Below are positions 1 through 11,800 of a stretch of 64,000 bases of DNA, in pieces. Origin of the DNA: Gnetum montanum (lineage: Eukaryota > Streptophyta > Gnetopsida > Gnetales > Gnetaceae); NCBI GenBank assembly GCA_015680685.1, contig MNCI01025042.1, positions 1,529,883 through 1,593,882 on the forward strand, given 5' to 3'. The notes under the pieces were generated by a model, which saw only the letters and a list, made by a program, of their open reading frames with translations, did not search any database and was not told the DNA's origin. The first letter of the stretch is position 1. Each line of letters starts with the position of its first letter. A program made the position numbers and the translations under genes.

Positions 1-552
1 TTGAATGCAATTGTTGACATCCATTATCTAGCCAAAATTGAGTCTCGTACGTGGTAGTTTATGCAGCCATTTTTTGGTAGCATAGTAGGATTGTCTTAAA
101 GAAATTGCTTATTTAAGCCTTGGAAGTTTGAACAATTCATAGTTATTGAATTTGAGATAGTTTTATTGTGAAGTGTTTACTCGTGTCATTTTACCTTATT
201 TAAATATTTGAGGTCCACGCAAATCTGCTTTCTTTTTTGTCTATTTCCATCGAATCTTGCTCTATTTCTAGTTTTCTTATGGAACTATCTCTTTCTCTGG
301 GGAAAATTAGGAGTAGATTCGCAGAGTTGTGCTCAAATTTTTTTGCAAAATTTTTTTTGTTATAAGTAGATATTATAAGGACTGCGTAGACTAGGCAATT
401 AAACAAAATAGGAACTCTCAACAACTCACAATACTTGGCAAAGTTGGCTAAATCTCTTTAAGATAAGTCATTTGTAGTTTACACACAATGCAATTGTTTC
501 ATATTTCACAATCGCACACCGCAACAGCACACACACATACTCACATTAAGTA
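1..552. other. No gene recognised, left edge
   Basis: AT-rich sequence with no coding signal I can support. By position it should be the upstream part, probably intron or untranslated sequence, of the plus-strand antisense gene that starts to be readable at about 553. No LTR end, primer site or tRNA is visible, so the 3' LTR expected for the minus-strand element A1 must lie beyond the window edge or be lost. Confidence 0.4.
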
Positions 553-1688
553 TTGAGTTTATTTGGAGGTATTTGGGCCTTGGTGTTGACAGAGACCAGT
601 AGGCACCTAAATCCTGTTCGAGGACACTCGTTGGCAGTCGTGTCCCAAACGGTCACCAACACTACCCTTGAACCCTCACTAGAGGTGACCAAAGTGCCTC
701 GCCGCATTTACGATGAGATGTGTAAATGTGCATTGCGCTTAGCTTGTTCTCTATGGGAGAGTCATAACATTAATGAGGATCTCTGGAAGAGGTTACAGAA
801 AGCAGAAAAAGAGAAAACCACCCTAGCTTCCAGGGTGGAGAACCTTAAGTCCAGGAATGAATTTCTGCAAGCTTGGGCTATCAATGACAAAAATTGGCAG
901 ACGGTTGTGATTGACTACGCCCACTACTGGACGCTTATCAGGAACAACATCCAAGCTAGTCATGAGCTCATTGAGCAACGAATGCAAATGGATCTCCTAG
1001 CCCAGAAGAACCAAGACTAGAAGGACTACAGCACGAAGGTATAGGAATAGGGGCATACATACAAAAATCATAAACACATGTATAAGCAGGAATGTGCTTC
1101 CTATCTTCAACATTACAGATATTCTATGGTTGAAGCACGGTCCCTCCGGCTGTTCCTCAACGTCATCGGTGCTTCTAAAGCATATGAAAAGCTCCAGGAA
1201 CAAGTGATAGTGAGTGTTTCCCCGAGAGAGAAATGGCCCTACCTGGTGGGGAGAGCACTATCCCTTCCTTTTTTCCTGAACCACCTCAGTGGACTCCTGT
1301 GGAAAAGGGGAAGGTGAAGGCTAGAACTAATCTAGGAGATGGCGTTTGGGCAGAGCTCACTGAGGACGAGATTATGCAATGCCTATCAATCAGCCTGGAA
1401 CAAATTCCTTTCACGGCCAACGTAAGACCGTCACAGGTAAGCTATGTGACTATTGAATTTTTTTTCTTACGCGTGATTTTATTGTGACACTAACATTTGC
1501 TTCATGTCAAATTGTAGGATCATCATGAAGAGGATCCCCATGAGGAGGAGCCTCATAGAGAGGATCACCCCCATGAAGAGGATCCACCTGAAGAAGATCT
1601 TCATGAGGAGGATCCTCATGAGGCTGCTGTGGAGTTAGATGAAGAAGATGGAGATGGAAATGGAGGTGGTAACGCAAAGAATGTGTAG
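553..1688 (+). pseudogene. Antisense spliced gene of Tat-like element A1 (copy I)
   Basis: Plus-strand coding remnant lying opposite to the gag-protease of element A1. It encodes a coiled-coil-like, Lys/Glu/Gln-rich protein of unknown function with the block VPRRIYDE, CALRLACSLWE and NEDLWK. The same block recurs at about 7080-7200 and 11520-11640. A TAG ends the first frame at 1018-1020, and the frame then continues in a shifted register to 1436. A GT-AG intron of 81 bp (1437-1517, donor CAG|GTAAGC, acceptor TTGTAG) joins phase 0 to a last exon of Asp/Glu/His-Pro repeats that ends at TAG 1686-1688. Extra ORFs in antisense orientation, some with introns, are known from Tat-lineage retrotransposons; assignment to that class is inference. 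The function is not known. Confidence 0.6.
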
Positions 1689-1717
1689 TGTAGCAACACT
1701 AGACTAATTTTTTTTGT

Positions 1718-1732
1718 AATAAAGGCAATAAA
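1718..1732 (+). terminator. Poly(A) signals of antisense gene copy I
   Basis: Two AATAAA hexamers, at 1718-1723 and 1727-1732, lie 30-45 nt past the stop codon of the antisense gene. This is the right place for plant 3' end formation and supports transcription from the plus strand. Confidence 0.5.
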
Positions 1733-1827
1733 GAGTAATATTTTTTTTTTATTTAAGCCAGCAAATGGTGTTGTAAAGTTCTAATTTTTTTTAAACAGAA
1801 AAAAATGCTTTGTCAGAAAGGTTACAT

Positions 1828-1908
1828 GTTTTAGGCCACTACGGGCCAGCAATAGTTTAAGGCCATTTCGGGCCACTGATAGTTTAAGGGCATTTCAAGC
1901 CACTAGCA
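1828..1908. repeat. 27-bp tandem repeat, three units (A1)
   Basis: Three consecutive 27-bp units of the form GTTTAAGGCC, then a variable middle, then GGGCCACTGATA. The repeat lies between the protease end of A1 and the 3' end of the antisense gene. Reverse-complemented, it matches the 29-bp repeat at 21073-21362, which follows integrase in A4. Relative to gag-pol the orientation is the same in both copies. Confidence 0.7.
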
Positions 1909-2018
1909 TCGGTGAAGAAGCGTAACAGTAGAAGATGTAAGATGAAACGATAAAAAAATGTAAACAGTGTAACAGTAAGCAATGTTGACCAATGTAATAT
2001 GCTACACTAACGTGCTTG

Positions 2019-4434
2019 CTAGTTCCGTAGCTGCTTCTTTATCATTCTTAGATTTGGCGATGCGTATGGATGAGGATGCTTGTTACAGCCCCCTTCTACA
2101 CTATCATCCCCTCCCTGGAAGGGTAATTCGGCCCAAGTCAAGCTTTCATTTGTCACTGTGTTGGTATGTTCAACCATTGGAATAAGGGTTTGATCTTCGA
2201 GGATTTCAATCTCTGAACCCTGTTCCATTTCTACATTGTTAACAGCTTGAGGAGTCATCTTATCACTGTGCATGATCACTTCCCCTCCCACATAGGGCAA
2301 GTGGATCTCTTGGTGAATGGGTGATGAGATGATCCTTAGTTGAGCCAACCAAGACCTCCCTAAGATTAGGCTGAAACCGGGCATCTCCTCGACAATGATG
2401 AACACTACACTTATGGGGAACTAATCCCCTACTACAAAGTTGATCTCTACAATTCCCTTAACTTGCACCCATGCCCCATTAAATGACTTCAGGGATGACG
2501 TCGTTGTGGGATTGCTCTGGTCGATCAAGCTTAGCTTGTCCACTATAGGGAATGGGATGACATTGGCAGTGGCCCCATCATCTACATGTACTCTCCAGAT
2601 CATGTACTAGCCGACCCAGATAGTGATGAACATGGGTGCTATTGTCACCTGACCTTTTTCTAGGTCATCCTTAATGGACTCATCATGGAATGTCAATTGG
2701 GAAGGCCATGGTTGTTCAGCAATGGGGGTAAGCATGATTGAGTGGATTACTTTTTCATCTACTGGCAACCTTTCGTCCACCGGTATGGATGCTAGCATGC
2801 GAACCATGGCTTCACGATGTGGTTGGGATGTCATCAACAAGTCATACAGGCTCAATGTTGTATTTTTTTGTTTAAGAGCCTGCTTAACTTGTGTGAAGGC
2901 CTCAAGGAGATTATGCCCACGGTCTAGTTGTTTTCCCTTCTCTTCTTCCATTTGTCCTAAGAGGTAGATCTCTCGGGGAGGAACGGTTTCTGGTTGACAG
3001 CTATATTTTCTTAGGTAGGGAGAAGATGGCCGCATCTATGTAACATCATCTTTTTCAGAGGAAAAAGAAGCCAAGGGTGCTGAGGCTAAAGGGGTGGGCT
3101 TAGGAAATCCTAGCGTAACATGGTCTTTGCCTATTTTATCCATCGCACGTCCTTCTCCTCTTCTTGTGGGTTTAGGTTGGGCCGTTGACTTAGACGTTTG
3201 CCCCTGCATCATCCTAGGAGGTAATGACAGGATGGGAACTACTAGGCTGATAGGATCGTCATGGTAGAAATCCATGACTTGTACTGTATCAAAACCAATA
3301 GCTTTGAGGCGTTTAACCTCTTGAATAAGCTAGAAGGCTTGATCTAGACCCGAGGGCGAAGAGGTTGGTTGCGGAATAGAGGGTGGAACCACGACGTGTG
3401 GTGGGATAGGAGCCGCAGCATGGCCTATGAATGATGTTGGCAAAATTGTCCCTACGGGCTGCACCACCTGTGTCATCCACCACCCGACAAGTGGTGCAAA
3501 TGGGATGACAAGCATTGATTGTACCATAGGATACGTTGTTTGAGTAGCCAGTGGCACAGATAATGACCCTATAGTTGGATTTACCACCTGCAGAACTTGG
3601 TGTTGATGATGGGGAAGGTAAGACATCTATGTAGGCTGTGCGATAGGGGGTGATGTATTTGGAGCCCACCACGTGGTGGGAGCAGGTCCTGCTGCTGCTA
3701 GTGGAGTGGGAGTGAAAGCTAGGATGTTTGCAGAAGCTGTGTATAGTTGTGAAGTGGGTACTGTGTGCACACATGGTAGCGTAGGCGTAAGTATGCAATG
3801 CGATGGGTTGGTTGGTCGTGACTGCAGAGGAATGGACTGTGAAGGGATAACATCTAGAAATGGAGCTGGAGAGAAAAAATGTTGATGTGACGAACACGCA
3901 ACACAGTTGGCGGTAGATAATGATAAAGGTGCAATTACCATAAAGAGCAAATTTCCATGGGTCGCTATGAAAGGAGGAGCCATAACAAAGCTAGCATGAC
4001 TTCCTCCCTTGGAGTGGGCATCTAGGTCTTCCTGCCCATCGTGAAATGCTTCATCACGAAACATCTCGTCTCGTTGTTTCATGGACACCCTGGACATTAA
4101 CAGTTGATCCAAGATCCACTATTGCCGATCCGTCAGGGGTATGGAAGCATCAGGTGAAGGAACGAATTCCTTCCCGTTATAGTATATGAACTCGTATTTC
4201 GTGTTTCTCTTCGAGTTCATGCGGGTACATAGGCAGATTCGCCATAAGTTTTGCACAAAGGAAGTTGTAATGTTTCGTGTGCTGAGGGTGCTCCTCAGGC
4301 TCTTTGTTTTGAATCCTAAGGGATCGGCGTGGCTGCACAGGACTGGTGGATGGCTCGACAACAGCAAGCGTAGCCTGCATCATCAAGGGATTTTCAAGAC
4401 TAGCGGTGGCAATGGAGGTGGTTTTCGCAATCAT
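2019..4434 (-). pseudogene. gag-protease remnant of Tat-like element A1
   Basis: Minus-strand retrotransposon polyprotein, broken into several frames. It starts at an ATG near 4434 with a Pro/Ser-rich N-terminal part. It then has FYHDDPISLVVP at about 3240, a linker, and an aspartic protease with VHVDDGATANVIPF at about 2560-2600 and the flap-distal ILGRSWL at about 2355. It ends in PYASPN then KKQLRN and a stop at 2019. The central gag core (the W-rich Retrotrans_gag region seen in A2 around 15500-15780) is missing: the frame passes directly from DDPISLVVP to a KPT/RRGEG linker. No reverse transcriptase or integrase follows. The protease triad reads D-D-G rather than D-T/S-G. Confidence 0.75.
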
Positions 4435-4657
4435 TCTCTATGCAATGAGAAGATACTGTTAATAGAGAAAAAGGTAAAAGTGGGCTAAAGGCAAAGGTGG
4501 GCTTTCTATCCTGCTAGATTCCAGAGGAATCATTAGAGCAACCGATCCATATCACATAATTACATAAACAACCACAGAGGTATCATGTTTATGCTAGTCG
4601 ATAATGGGTACAAACAGCTTATAGGACTACCTATGAAACGTAGATCGGAGGTTCAAG

Positions 4658-4674
4658 CCCTCCTTCTAGCACCA
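4658..4674 (-). other. Primer-binding-like site of A1
   Basis: On the minus strand TGGTGCTAGAAGGAGGG lies 6 nt inside the LTR end (LTR end at 4681). A2 has the related TGGCACTAGAAGGAGGG in the same place (17302-17318). Read on the plus strand, the site and its left flank (about 4646-4674) look like the 3' end of a tRNA: a T-stem GGAGG/CCTCC enclosing a TTCAAGC loop, then TTCTAGC, A and CCA. Confidence 0.55.
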
Positions 4675-4680
4675 GAAAAT

Positions 4681-5813
4681 TGTAGCAATGGAAAACATTG
4701 GTTGCTGGAAACACTGAGAGAATTCTCTTGTACACAGTTCCAACCCCAGATCCGTGTGAGGGCCATGCTAGAGAAAACAAACCCAAGGTGCCCTAAACGA
4801 TCTCGTCGATCAAATAGGAACTTACTTAGTCAATAAATTTGTTAATGATCATGTAACAAGATGGTGATTTGGTGCCCAAACGTAATATCAATTGATGAGA
4901 ATAGCGAGATCTACTCCAAGATCGAATCTTGAAGGCAATGAAAACGATATGAACTATGTAAAACGGCTGTAAAAAGTAATGTAAATAAGATGTAATGAAT
5001 CAAAATTTTAGAAAAAGTATGATCCCAAGATCCAGGATCTATCTTATGGACAAATATGATGAATACAACGGGACTTGTAAGCGAACTCCGGTTTGGATGA
5101 AGTATCCACGACCAACAAGAAGCTATTTAGAGATTAAGCAAGCAAAAGGCCGAACTACCTTGTTCACTAGCTGATCTGGATGTAAGGGACTCAGGCTCGA
5201 AGAAAAATGTTCACTCACTTGCAATCTTTGGTCAAAAGCTTATCTCTATCACTGTCGATGCTCTTGCCAATCTTTTTTTTTTTTGTATCTTTGCCAAATC
5301 GTCAACCAACTAAACTTTCTTTGCTAATTTTTTTGCCAACCCTTTGAGCATTGTCCGCCAGGGTATTTATAAGATTAGGGTTAGGAGAAGAATTTGGTTT
5401 AGATGACATGTGTCTTGGGCCCACAGAATGTCGTTGACCTGGCGTGCTGCAGCTAAAGTTTGTTGTGCTATGCTCTGAAGCGTAACGTAGCGTAATCACC
5501 CCATGGTTATGTTGTAATACGCTGGGAAGCATATCATGGTGTAATGACTACTACAGCTTGAATGACTGCTATCCTTGTTGTTGCGGCTATTTCAATTGTA
5601 CTACTTGCATTACGCTGCACTACATTGCATAGCGTAACGCGGTGTAATACGCAAAAGGTTAAGATTTTGCAGAACGATTAACATGCAAAGTTGAAGTGTT
5701 GTCATCGTGCACCCCTTGTTCTGTTCTATCCTTCTGAAGTCTGCTACACTGAGCTACGTAGCGTAGCATAGTAGGCCCTCAACTGAAGAAAGAACTTGCT
5801 AAGATGTGCAACT
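4681..5813 (-). mobile_element. 5' LTR of element A1
   Basis: Minus-oriented LTR of about 1.13 kb. Its U5 side begins on the plus strand with TGTAGCAATGG and its U3 side ends near 5813 (AAGATGTGCAACTA). Boundaries come from comparison with A2, whose outer end reads AAGATGCAACA. The U5 block around 4740-4830 is shared with the LTRs at 17400-17480, 24420-24558 and 63110-63240. The U3 is full of GCGTA/TACGC words, for example at 5480-5495, 5630-5660 and 5750-5770. Confidence 0.6.
5364..5373 (-). promoter_or_regulatory. TATA box of LTR A1
   Basis: CTTATAAATACCC on the minus strand. The same TATA context sits at 18001-18010 in A2 and at 63670-63679 in A3, which marks the U3/R transition of this family. 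Confidence 0.55.
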
Positions 5814-7610
5814 ATTTTCAGTGCTTCCACCACTCGGATGTCTTGACGCTGCACTTGTGAAATCTTTGCCTAAGTTTCAAGACTTTGCTGAATCATCGAG
5901 GCCTCAAAATTTCATGGTGTTTCATGGTCTACATGCTAAAATTATCATATTACACCACAACCTCCAAATGAGGCCACATGTGCACTTCACATTCTTCGTA
6001 GGATGCCTATGAAGGTTCACGAAGTTCTTAGTTGTTTAGGAGGATGGACGATGGGTGGTACAGGATCACAAGAAACTCTCCAAGCCACATGGTCATAGCA
6101 TCCCCAAAAGGTAATTGGTGAGTCATTTTCTATAACAACTAAAAGCCACTTGGGATGATCTTACCACTCATGTGATAGTGCAGGTGAGGCCCCACTGGCT
6201 AACACCAGGAATGCAGCTAGAGCGGTATGACTCATTGCTAAGGTAGTGGGGTCATCCAAGATAAAAAATTAAGAAGTCACACCCCACAAAGAAGCCTATA
6301 TGTGAAGTGGAGAAGAGTGGCAAGAAAATCTAGTTAAGGTTTCACGATTTACATTCAGAAATCACATGTGAGTATAAGTCATTAGATACTGCTATACTAT
6401 GCTATGCTATGCTATATTAATTATTGAAAATGCTAATTCTAACCCATGTCAATCATTGGATATAGGTAAGATGGCTTTTATAGTAGTAGTAGAGCCCATA
6501 GTAGATGATGTCCCTCCTCAAACTAAGGGACAGGCATTGGAGAAAGAGGAGCAAGAAGCCATAGAGGTCCTATGGCAACTAGAGAAAGAAGGATTACTGC
6601 AGTTTAATGGGGATGAGTTTGAAAATTTCTTTAATGGCATGTAGATGGGTGATCCCCTCACTCTCACATCTGAGGGCTTGTTAGGTAGGAGTTTTGTACC
6701 ACCATCTTCCTTCTTTTCTTTTTGTTTTTAACTATTTCACCTTTAACTATATCTAATAATTACTGAACATGTTGTATTGTAGCCACAGGTGTTTTCGCTG
6801 AGAGTCCAGTGTCCACCTCCACTTTCCATATGTAACCATGGGTGGAGGCACCTAATAAGTTTACCTTCATGCAAGGTTTGGTTGAAGACATGGTGGATCA
6901 AATTTAGCAGATGGATCCTGAGATCAATATGTCTATGTTTTTCTGCTCTACCTTATCAACTTACTACTTTTTCTATGGCTAATATTACTTTGCCCATTGT
7001 ATGCCAACAGGTTCCCAGCTTTGATGGGACCCAAATAAGATGGCCAGAGTTGATGTTATGCCCAAGTTTTCCCCTGAAGTGGAGTAAGTTCCCTTCCGTG
7101 TGTATGATGAGGCAAGCAAGTGCGCACTCTCATCTATGAAAGCATTATGGGAATGCAAGCACACCAATGAGCATCTATGGAAGTAGGTGCATGAGCTCTA
7201 GGATAGGGAGGTGAGGCAAGATGCAAAATTGAAGAACCTGTAAGCTCGTTATAATTTCCTAGTGACACATGACCAAGGGGATGGTACCTGGTGAATAGCT
7301 AAGATTGACTAAACCATGTACTAGTCAGCCATTCGTGGCAAAAACAAGGCCAATTGAGAGGAGGTGATCAAGAAATGGCTAAAAATGGACCTACTAGTCA
7401 GAAAAAACCAAGATTAGAAGGATTACAACACCAAAGTGTATCAATGGGCTCAAACATAGAAGAATCGAAAACATCACTACAAGCAAGAATGAGGGTTTTG
7501 TTGTGTTTTTTATGGGTTTGTGGCTACAACAATGGATAGCACAACCATAAATGAGGAAGCACGAGCTTCCACAAGGGCTAATCATAGGACCACAAGGCTA
7601 CGTGAGCCTT
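5814..7610 (+). pseudogene. Antisense spliced gene, copy II
   Basis: Second copy of the antisense gene, abutting the outer end of LTR A1. Exon-like blocks are about 5830-6365 (RPHVHFTFFVGCL, FLVV), 6465-6690 (EKEGLLQFNGDEFENFFNGM), 6783-6930 and 7012-7610 (VYDEASKCALSS, NEHLWK, KMDLLVRKNQD). They are separated by GT-AG-like gaps with T-rich acceptors ending ATATAG, TTGTAG and CAACAG. These gaps fall at the same places as in copy III (10812-10916, 11134-11220, about 11370-11456), so they are ancestral introns and not random breaks. Several in-frame stops are present. The product is unknown. Confidence 0.55.
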
Positions 7611-7619
7611 GCTTCTAGC

Positions 7620-8235
7620 AGGAGTTTTCTATACATTTTTCTTAAAAAAAACATTTTGGGCACGCGGGGCAAGGATTTGGGGTTTTGGTCATAGCCCTAG
7701 GGTCATCACCCATAGGGTAGAAGGCTACACGACTATGGTTTCTATGATTTTTTTTTTGTTTTGTAAAATTTTTACTACATCAGGCATGAGGCAAGGATGG
7801 GGCACCATCGGTAGCTATGGACGACCCACCGTAGGGTAGGGCCACAATAAGGGACTACCATTTTTTATGCTTTTTCATGGCAAATGTAGGCAATGGTTGG
7901 ACATGTTTGATAGCACAGGGGCCATGAGCACCTTGCACCCTGGTGTAGTAAGGGCTACAAGGGAGACACAACATCCAAGGATGTATTTTTTGCATCCCTT
8001 TTTTTACTTTTTATGGAGATGTTACAGCAATAGGGTAGGGTGAGAGGTGCGACATGCGGTAGTGTTATCAGTTTAGGCAGTGTGACTATGAGGGTTGCAG
8101 TCGTTGCTGGTGCTCAACACACAAGACACAAAATGAGTGACTAGTGGGGGTGATGTATGGCATCGTGGTAGGGCATAGCACATAAAAGAGAGAGCGTTGG
8201 GGCAACAGCCAAACCTCAGTTCACTAGCCACAACC
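7620..8235. repeat. Degenerate GGGTAGG-rich block
   Basis: No gene recognised. About four loosely similar 110-130 bp segments each carry a G-rich part (GTAGGGTAGG, CATAGGGTAG) followed by a T-run with ATGCTTTTT or TTACTTTTTATGG. This looks like an old, decayed tandem array inside or next to the antisense gene copy. The copies are too diverged for certainty by eye. Confidence 0.3.
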
Positions 8236-8279
8236 ATGACTACACTTCTATCTTAGAGGCGTAGTTAATGCCAAGTGTT

Positions 8280-8640
8280 TTTTGGCATTACCCCTACTCA
8301 ACAATTAGTTATTTTTCATGGACTACACTCTATGTGGAGCATAGCCAAGAGTTAGAAAATTTTTGATTGGCTAGGGCTATGCTCCCCAGTCTCCAGAGCA
8401 TAGTCAGTGTAAGCCAGAGTTAGAAAAAATTACAGTGTTTTCTGGACTACACTCCCAGAGGTAACCTAGAGTTAGAAAAATTTGCAATCTTATGGAGTAC
8501 ACTACCTAGAGTTAGCAAATTTTTTGAAAATTTTGTACAAAATGTTAAAATTTTGAAATTTAGAATGCTAATGCTAAATTGCCAAAACATGCAATCTGTA
8601 ATGTTAAATGTGCAAACATGCAAAATAAAATGCTAATGCT
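8280..8640. repeat. U3-like repeat block
   Basis: Repeated GACTACACTC, GGAGCATAG and GTTAGAAAAATTTGC words match those in the U3 of LTR A2 (18395-18960), in the same orientation. Its place, just past the antisense gene copy III, is where the 3' LTR of A2 should begin. I cannot recover the R-U5 part or the LTR ends here, so this is at best a fragment. Confidence 0.4.
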
Positions 8641-8837
8641 ATGCAAAATGTGTTGTACCCCAATGAGCACTAAGTGCATCAAATGTATATGTTGATGTCC
8701 TATACCCGCGGGGCCTAGGGGCACCTTAAGATATATATTTTTCTTTTGTTAATCTATGCTATGTTATGCTATATTTTTCGTCAAAATTGCATCTAACATG
8801 TACTAACTCTTCGTTTATTACTTGTTTGCGATTATAG

Positions 8838-11800
8838 GGTGTTACTAAAATCCATCCTAATCATCATGGAGCTTGTTGGCATTCTGTGCTACATGAGCAA
8901 GCCTACACCTAACACGCCTAGGCTAGATATGCAGGTGGGCTATCAGGCAATGTAGTTCCCGCTAGGGGCATGCAATTTTCTAGCATTCTTATTACAACAC
9001 CTCAGTATGATGATGTGGTTACACTTAGCAATAGAGGCTGAGTATCATCATTGAGACATTGCTACTCAGAGCTAACTAGGACATATTGAGTTTCATGTCC
9101 AATGAGCCCACTACCAGTGATGACAGACATAATTCAAGCCAAGATCCTAAGGGCACACAACTCTTATCTAGGATTTGGTAGATGCCAAAGTTTTCTTGCT
9201 ATAACAATAACTTCATCCTTTTTGTTACTCTACGTGTGCATACTTTGTTCCAAAGCCCACTTGGAATTATATACTATGCTAGAGGGTAAGTGCTCTTACG
9301 ATTTTTACATTGTATTCTTTTCCATTGGCTCATGCTAAGTTTGCTAATTGCTAACTACTCATGCTTAATGCCAAATTCAAAGTTGATGATCAAGGTTTCC
9401 ATGATGAGAAAGAGGCTCTTGCCTTGACTTGTACCACCCTAGAGGTATTTTCCTTTAGCTCAAATTTTCAGGAGGCTCTCTTTGAGTAGTTGGAAGTTGA
9501 TGTAATGGATTACCCTACCTAATACACAAGGGCGTTTGAGTGGCGCAAGACCTATGATTGGCTTGATGAGGAGTGGGCTAGTGGTGACCTCAACCTTGAG
9601 AAGCTACTTACATCACAACCTCCATCCCACACACCATTTTTTCTGCATAAGCATCTACTATTTTGGCTCTTATGCTTGCTCACATATGCTTGTTGATTTG
9701 CCTTTTATCTTTAGATGATGTTAACATTATTTTTAACTTTGTTACAATTGCAGTTGCTTTGAGAGAGGTGATAGTGATTTCCATAGGCCACACTGAGGCC
9801 ACCCTCATCATGAAATATGATGATGTGAAGAGGGCGTAACATTGGTTGTACCATTAGGCCTTAGAAGTGCTAACTAGTTGGCTGATGCATCCTGGGTTGA
9901 TGGACCTTTTCTTGGCCCTCAGCCTAAGAATTCTAGTGGCCAAAATGGTTACCATCATAAACTCCTTTAGTAGAGATGTATACCACTTCATCACCCACAT
10001 TTGTGGTGTGAGGGTAGTTCTGGACCTCAACAAGGCCTTCGTCATAGACCTCTTTACCCTTTCCATTGATGGCTTGTTAGTCATTAACAAGGCCAATAGG
10101 GAGGTAGACCATAGAGGAGAGATCAAGGGCTAGTTGGAGGACACTCAATCTCACAAAGGTAACCTAATTAAAGATGTGCATGTGTTTGAGGTCTAGGAGC
10201 TCTACCCTCTCTTTCATGCTCGTACCTTTCCAAACTTTCTCTTCCAAGAAAAAATATTTGGGGTGGAGTAGGTGAAAGTGATGAAGGAGATACTATAGGA
10301 GGGCACAAGGTTCAACTGGGCCTCCTACATTACCACTGGCCTATACATAGAAATCACCAAACTATGCTTCAACCTCTAGGTGAGGTCCCACGTACACTTC
10401 GTGTTCTTTGTAGGATATCTATGAAGGTTCATGGAGCTCTTGGTGGTTCAAGATACTGAGCGATGGGTCATGTTGGACTATGAGTAGCTTTCTAAGCCTT
10501 GGGTTAGGCATATGTTCAAAACCACTCATCTGTAGGACCCCCCAAAGGGATCGATGAATCGTACTCAGTGACGACCAAAGGTCTCTTAAGGTGGTCACAC
10601 TATTCACATGATAGCATGGGTGAGTGTCCCTTGGTTATTATTGGGGATGTGAGAAAGGGTAATTACTATATTGGGAAAATAGTAGGGAAATCCAAGGTGA
10701 ACATCAAGAGGCTATGACCCACAAAGGAGGTTGCTCCTAGGGTTGGACAAGTAGGCACCAAAAAGATTTGCCTCAAGATCCCCAGCTTACACACAGAGGT
10801 TGTAGGTTCACATTTGCATATTGCTAGATGCCTTCATTCTATATTTTTTTATGTTTATATTTTTATGTTTTTTTTTCTATGCTATCTTAATGCTAACATG
10901 CTATGTTTGTAAATTAGGAGATAGGGTTACTAAACCAACGGTAGCCGAGGCAACCTCTCCTCAAGCTAAGGAGGGGGAACCACATAGGGAAGAGATACAC
11001 AAGGCCACAGATACCCTCTAGCAATTGGACATGGAGGGGCTATTCCATCCTAATGGGGGTGATTTTGCCAGCTTCTTCAATGGTGTGCAACTAAGAGATC
11101 CCCTAGCTCTCACACCTAAGGGCTTGCTAGGTAATTGCCTTAGATTGACATTTGTTGTTGCTCTTTTTTTCTAACATCTTTGGCTATTTAGTTGTTACTT
11201 ATTGCATTGTTGTGTCACAGCTCCAGATGAGGCTACTAATGGTCCACCATCCATGTCGACCTACCACATGAAGCCATGGGTAGAAACACTAAACAAGTTT
11301 ACCTTCATGGAAGGCATTGTTGAGGACAAGGTTGACTACCTATAGTAGGCAGATCTTGAGCTCAGTATGCATATGATGTTTCTTTGCTTATGTTGCTTTA
11401 CCAATTTTAGTGCTTAGGTTGTGGCTAAGGTTGATTTTCTTATTGTATGCTAATAGGTTCTAAGCTTCACTCGTATCTGAGTAGGGTGGCTAAAGTAGAT
11501 GTCATTCCCAACTTCCCTCTTGAAGTGGAGCAGGTGCCTTGTCATATATATGAGGTAACCAGTAGGTGCCCACTTTCCTATGCAAAATAATTACACGTCT
11601 ACAAGTGCTCGAACAAGCACCTATGGAAATGCATGCATGAACTTCAAGAAAGAGTGATGAGCCAAGACACAAAGATTGCGGAACTTTAGTCCCAATATGA
11701 CTTCCTAGTGGCTTAGTTACAAGGAGATAGTACCTAACGGACCGTAGAAATTGATTATGCAAAGTATTGGTTAGCCATTCATGGTAAGAATGAGGCCACT

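Noticed and set aside
4593-4674. Complete tRNA gene
   Set aside because: The T-arm and CCA end are convincing, but there is no A-box, no normal D-arm or anticodon arm and only 5 of 7 acceptor pairs. The place fits a primer-binding site.
6391-6415. CTATG microsatellite as a functional element
   Set aside because: It is a short run inside an intron-like gap of the antisense gene. Similar words at 8751 and 10880 are in the equivalent gaps, so it is ordinary intron slippage.
8170-8200. TATA box (CACATAAAAGAG) for a 3' LTR of A2
   Set aside because: The surrounding sequence does not match the TATA context of the other family A LTRs, and U5 cannot be found.
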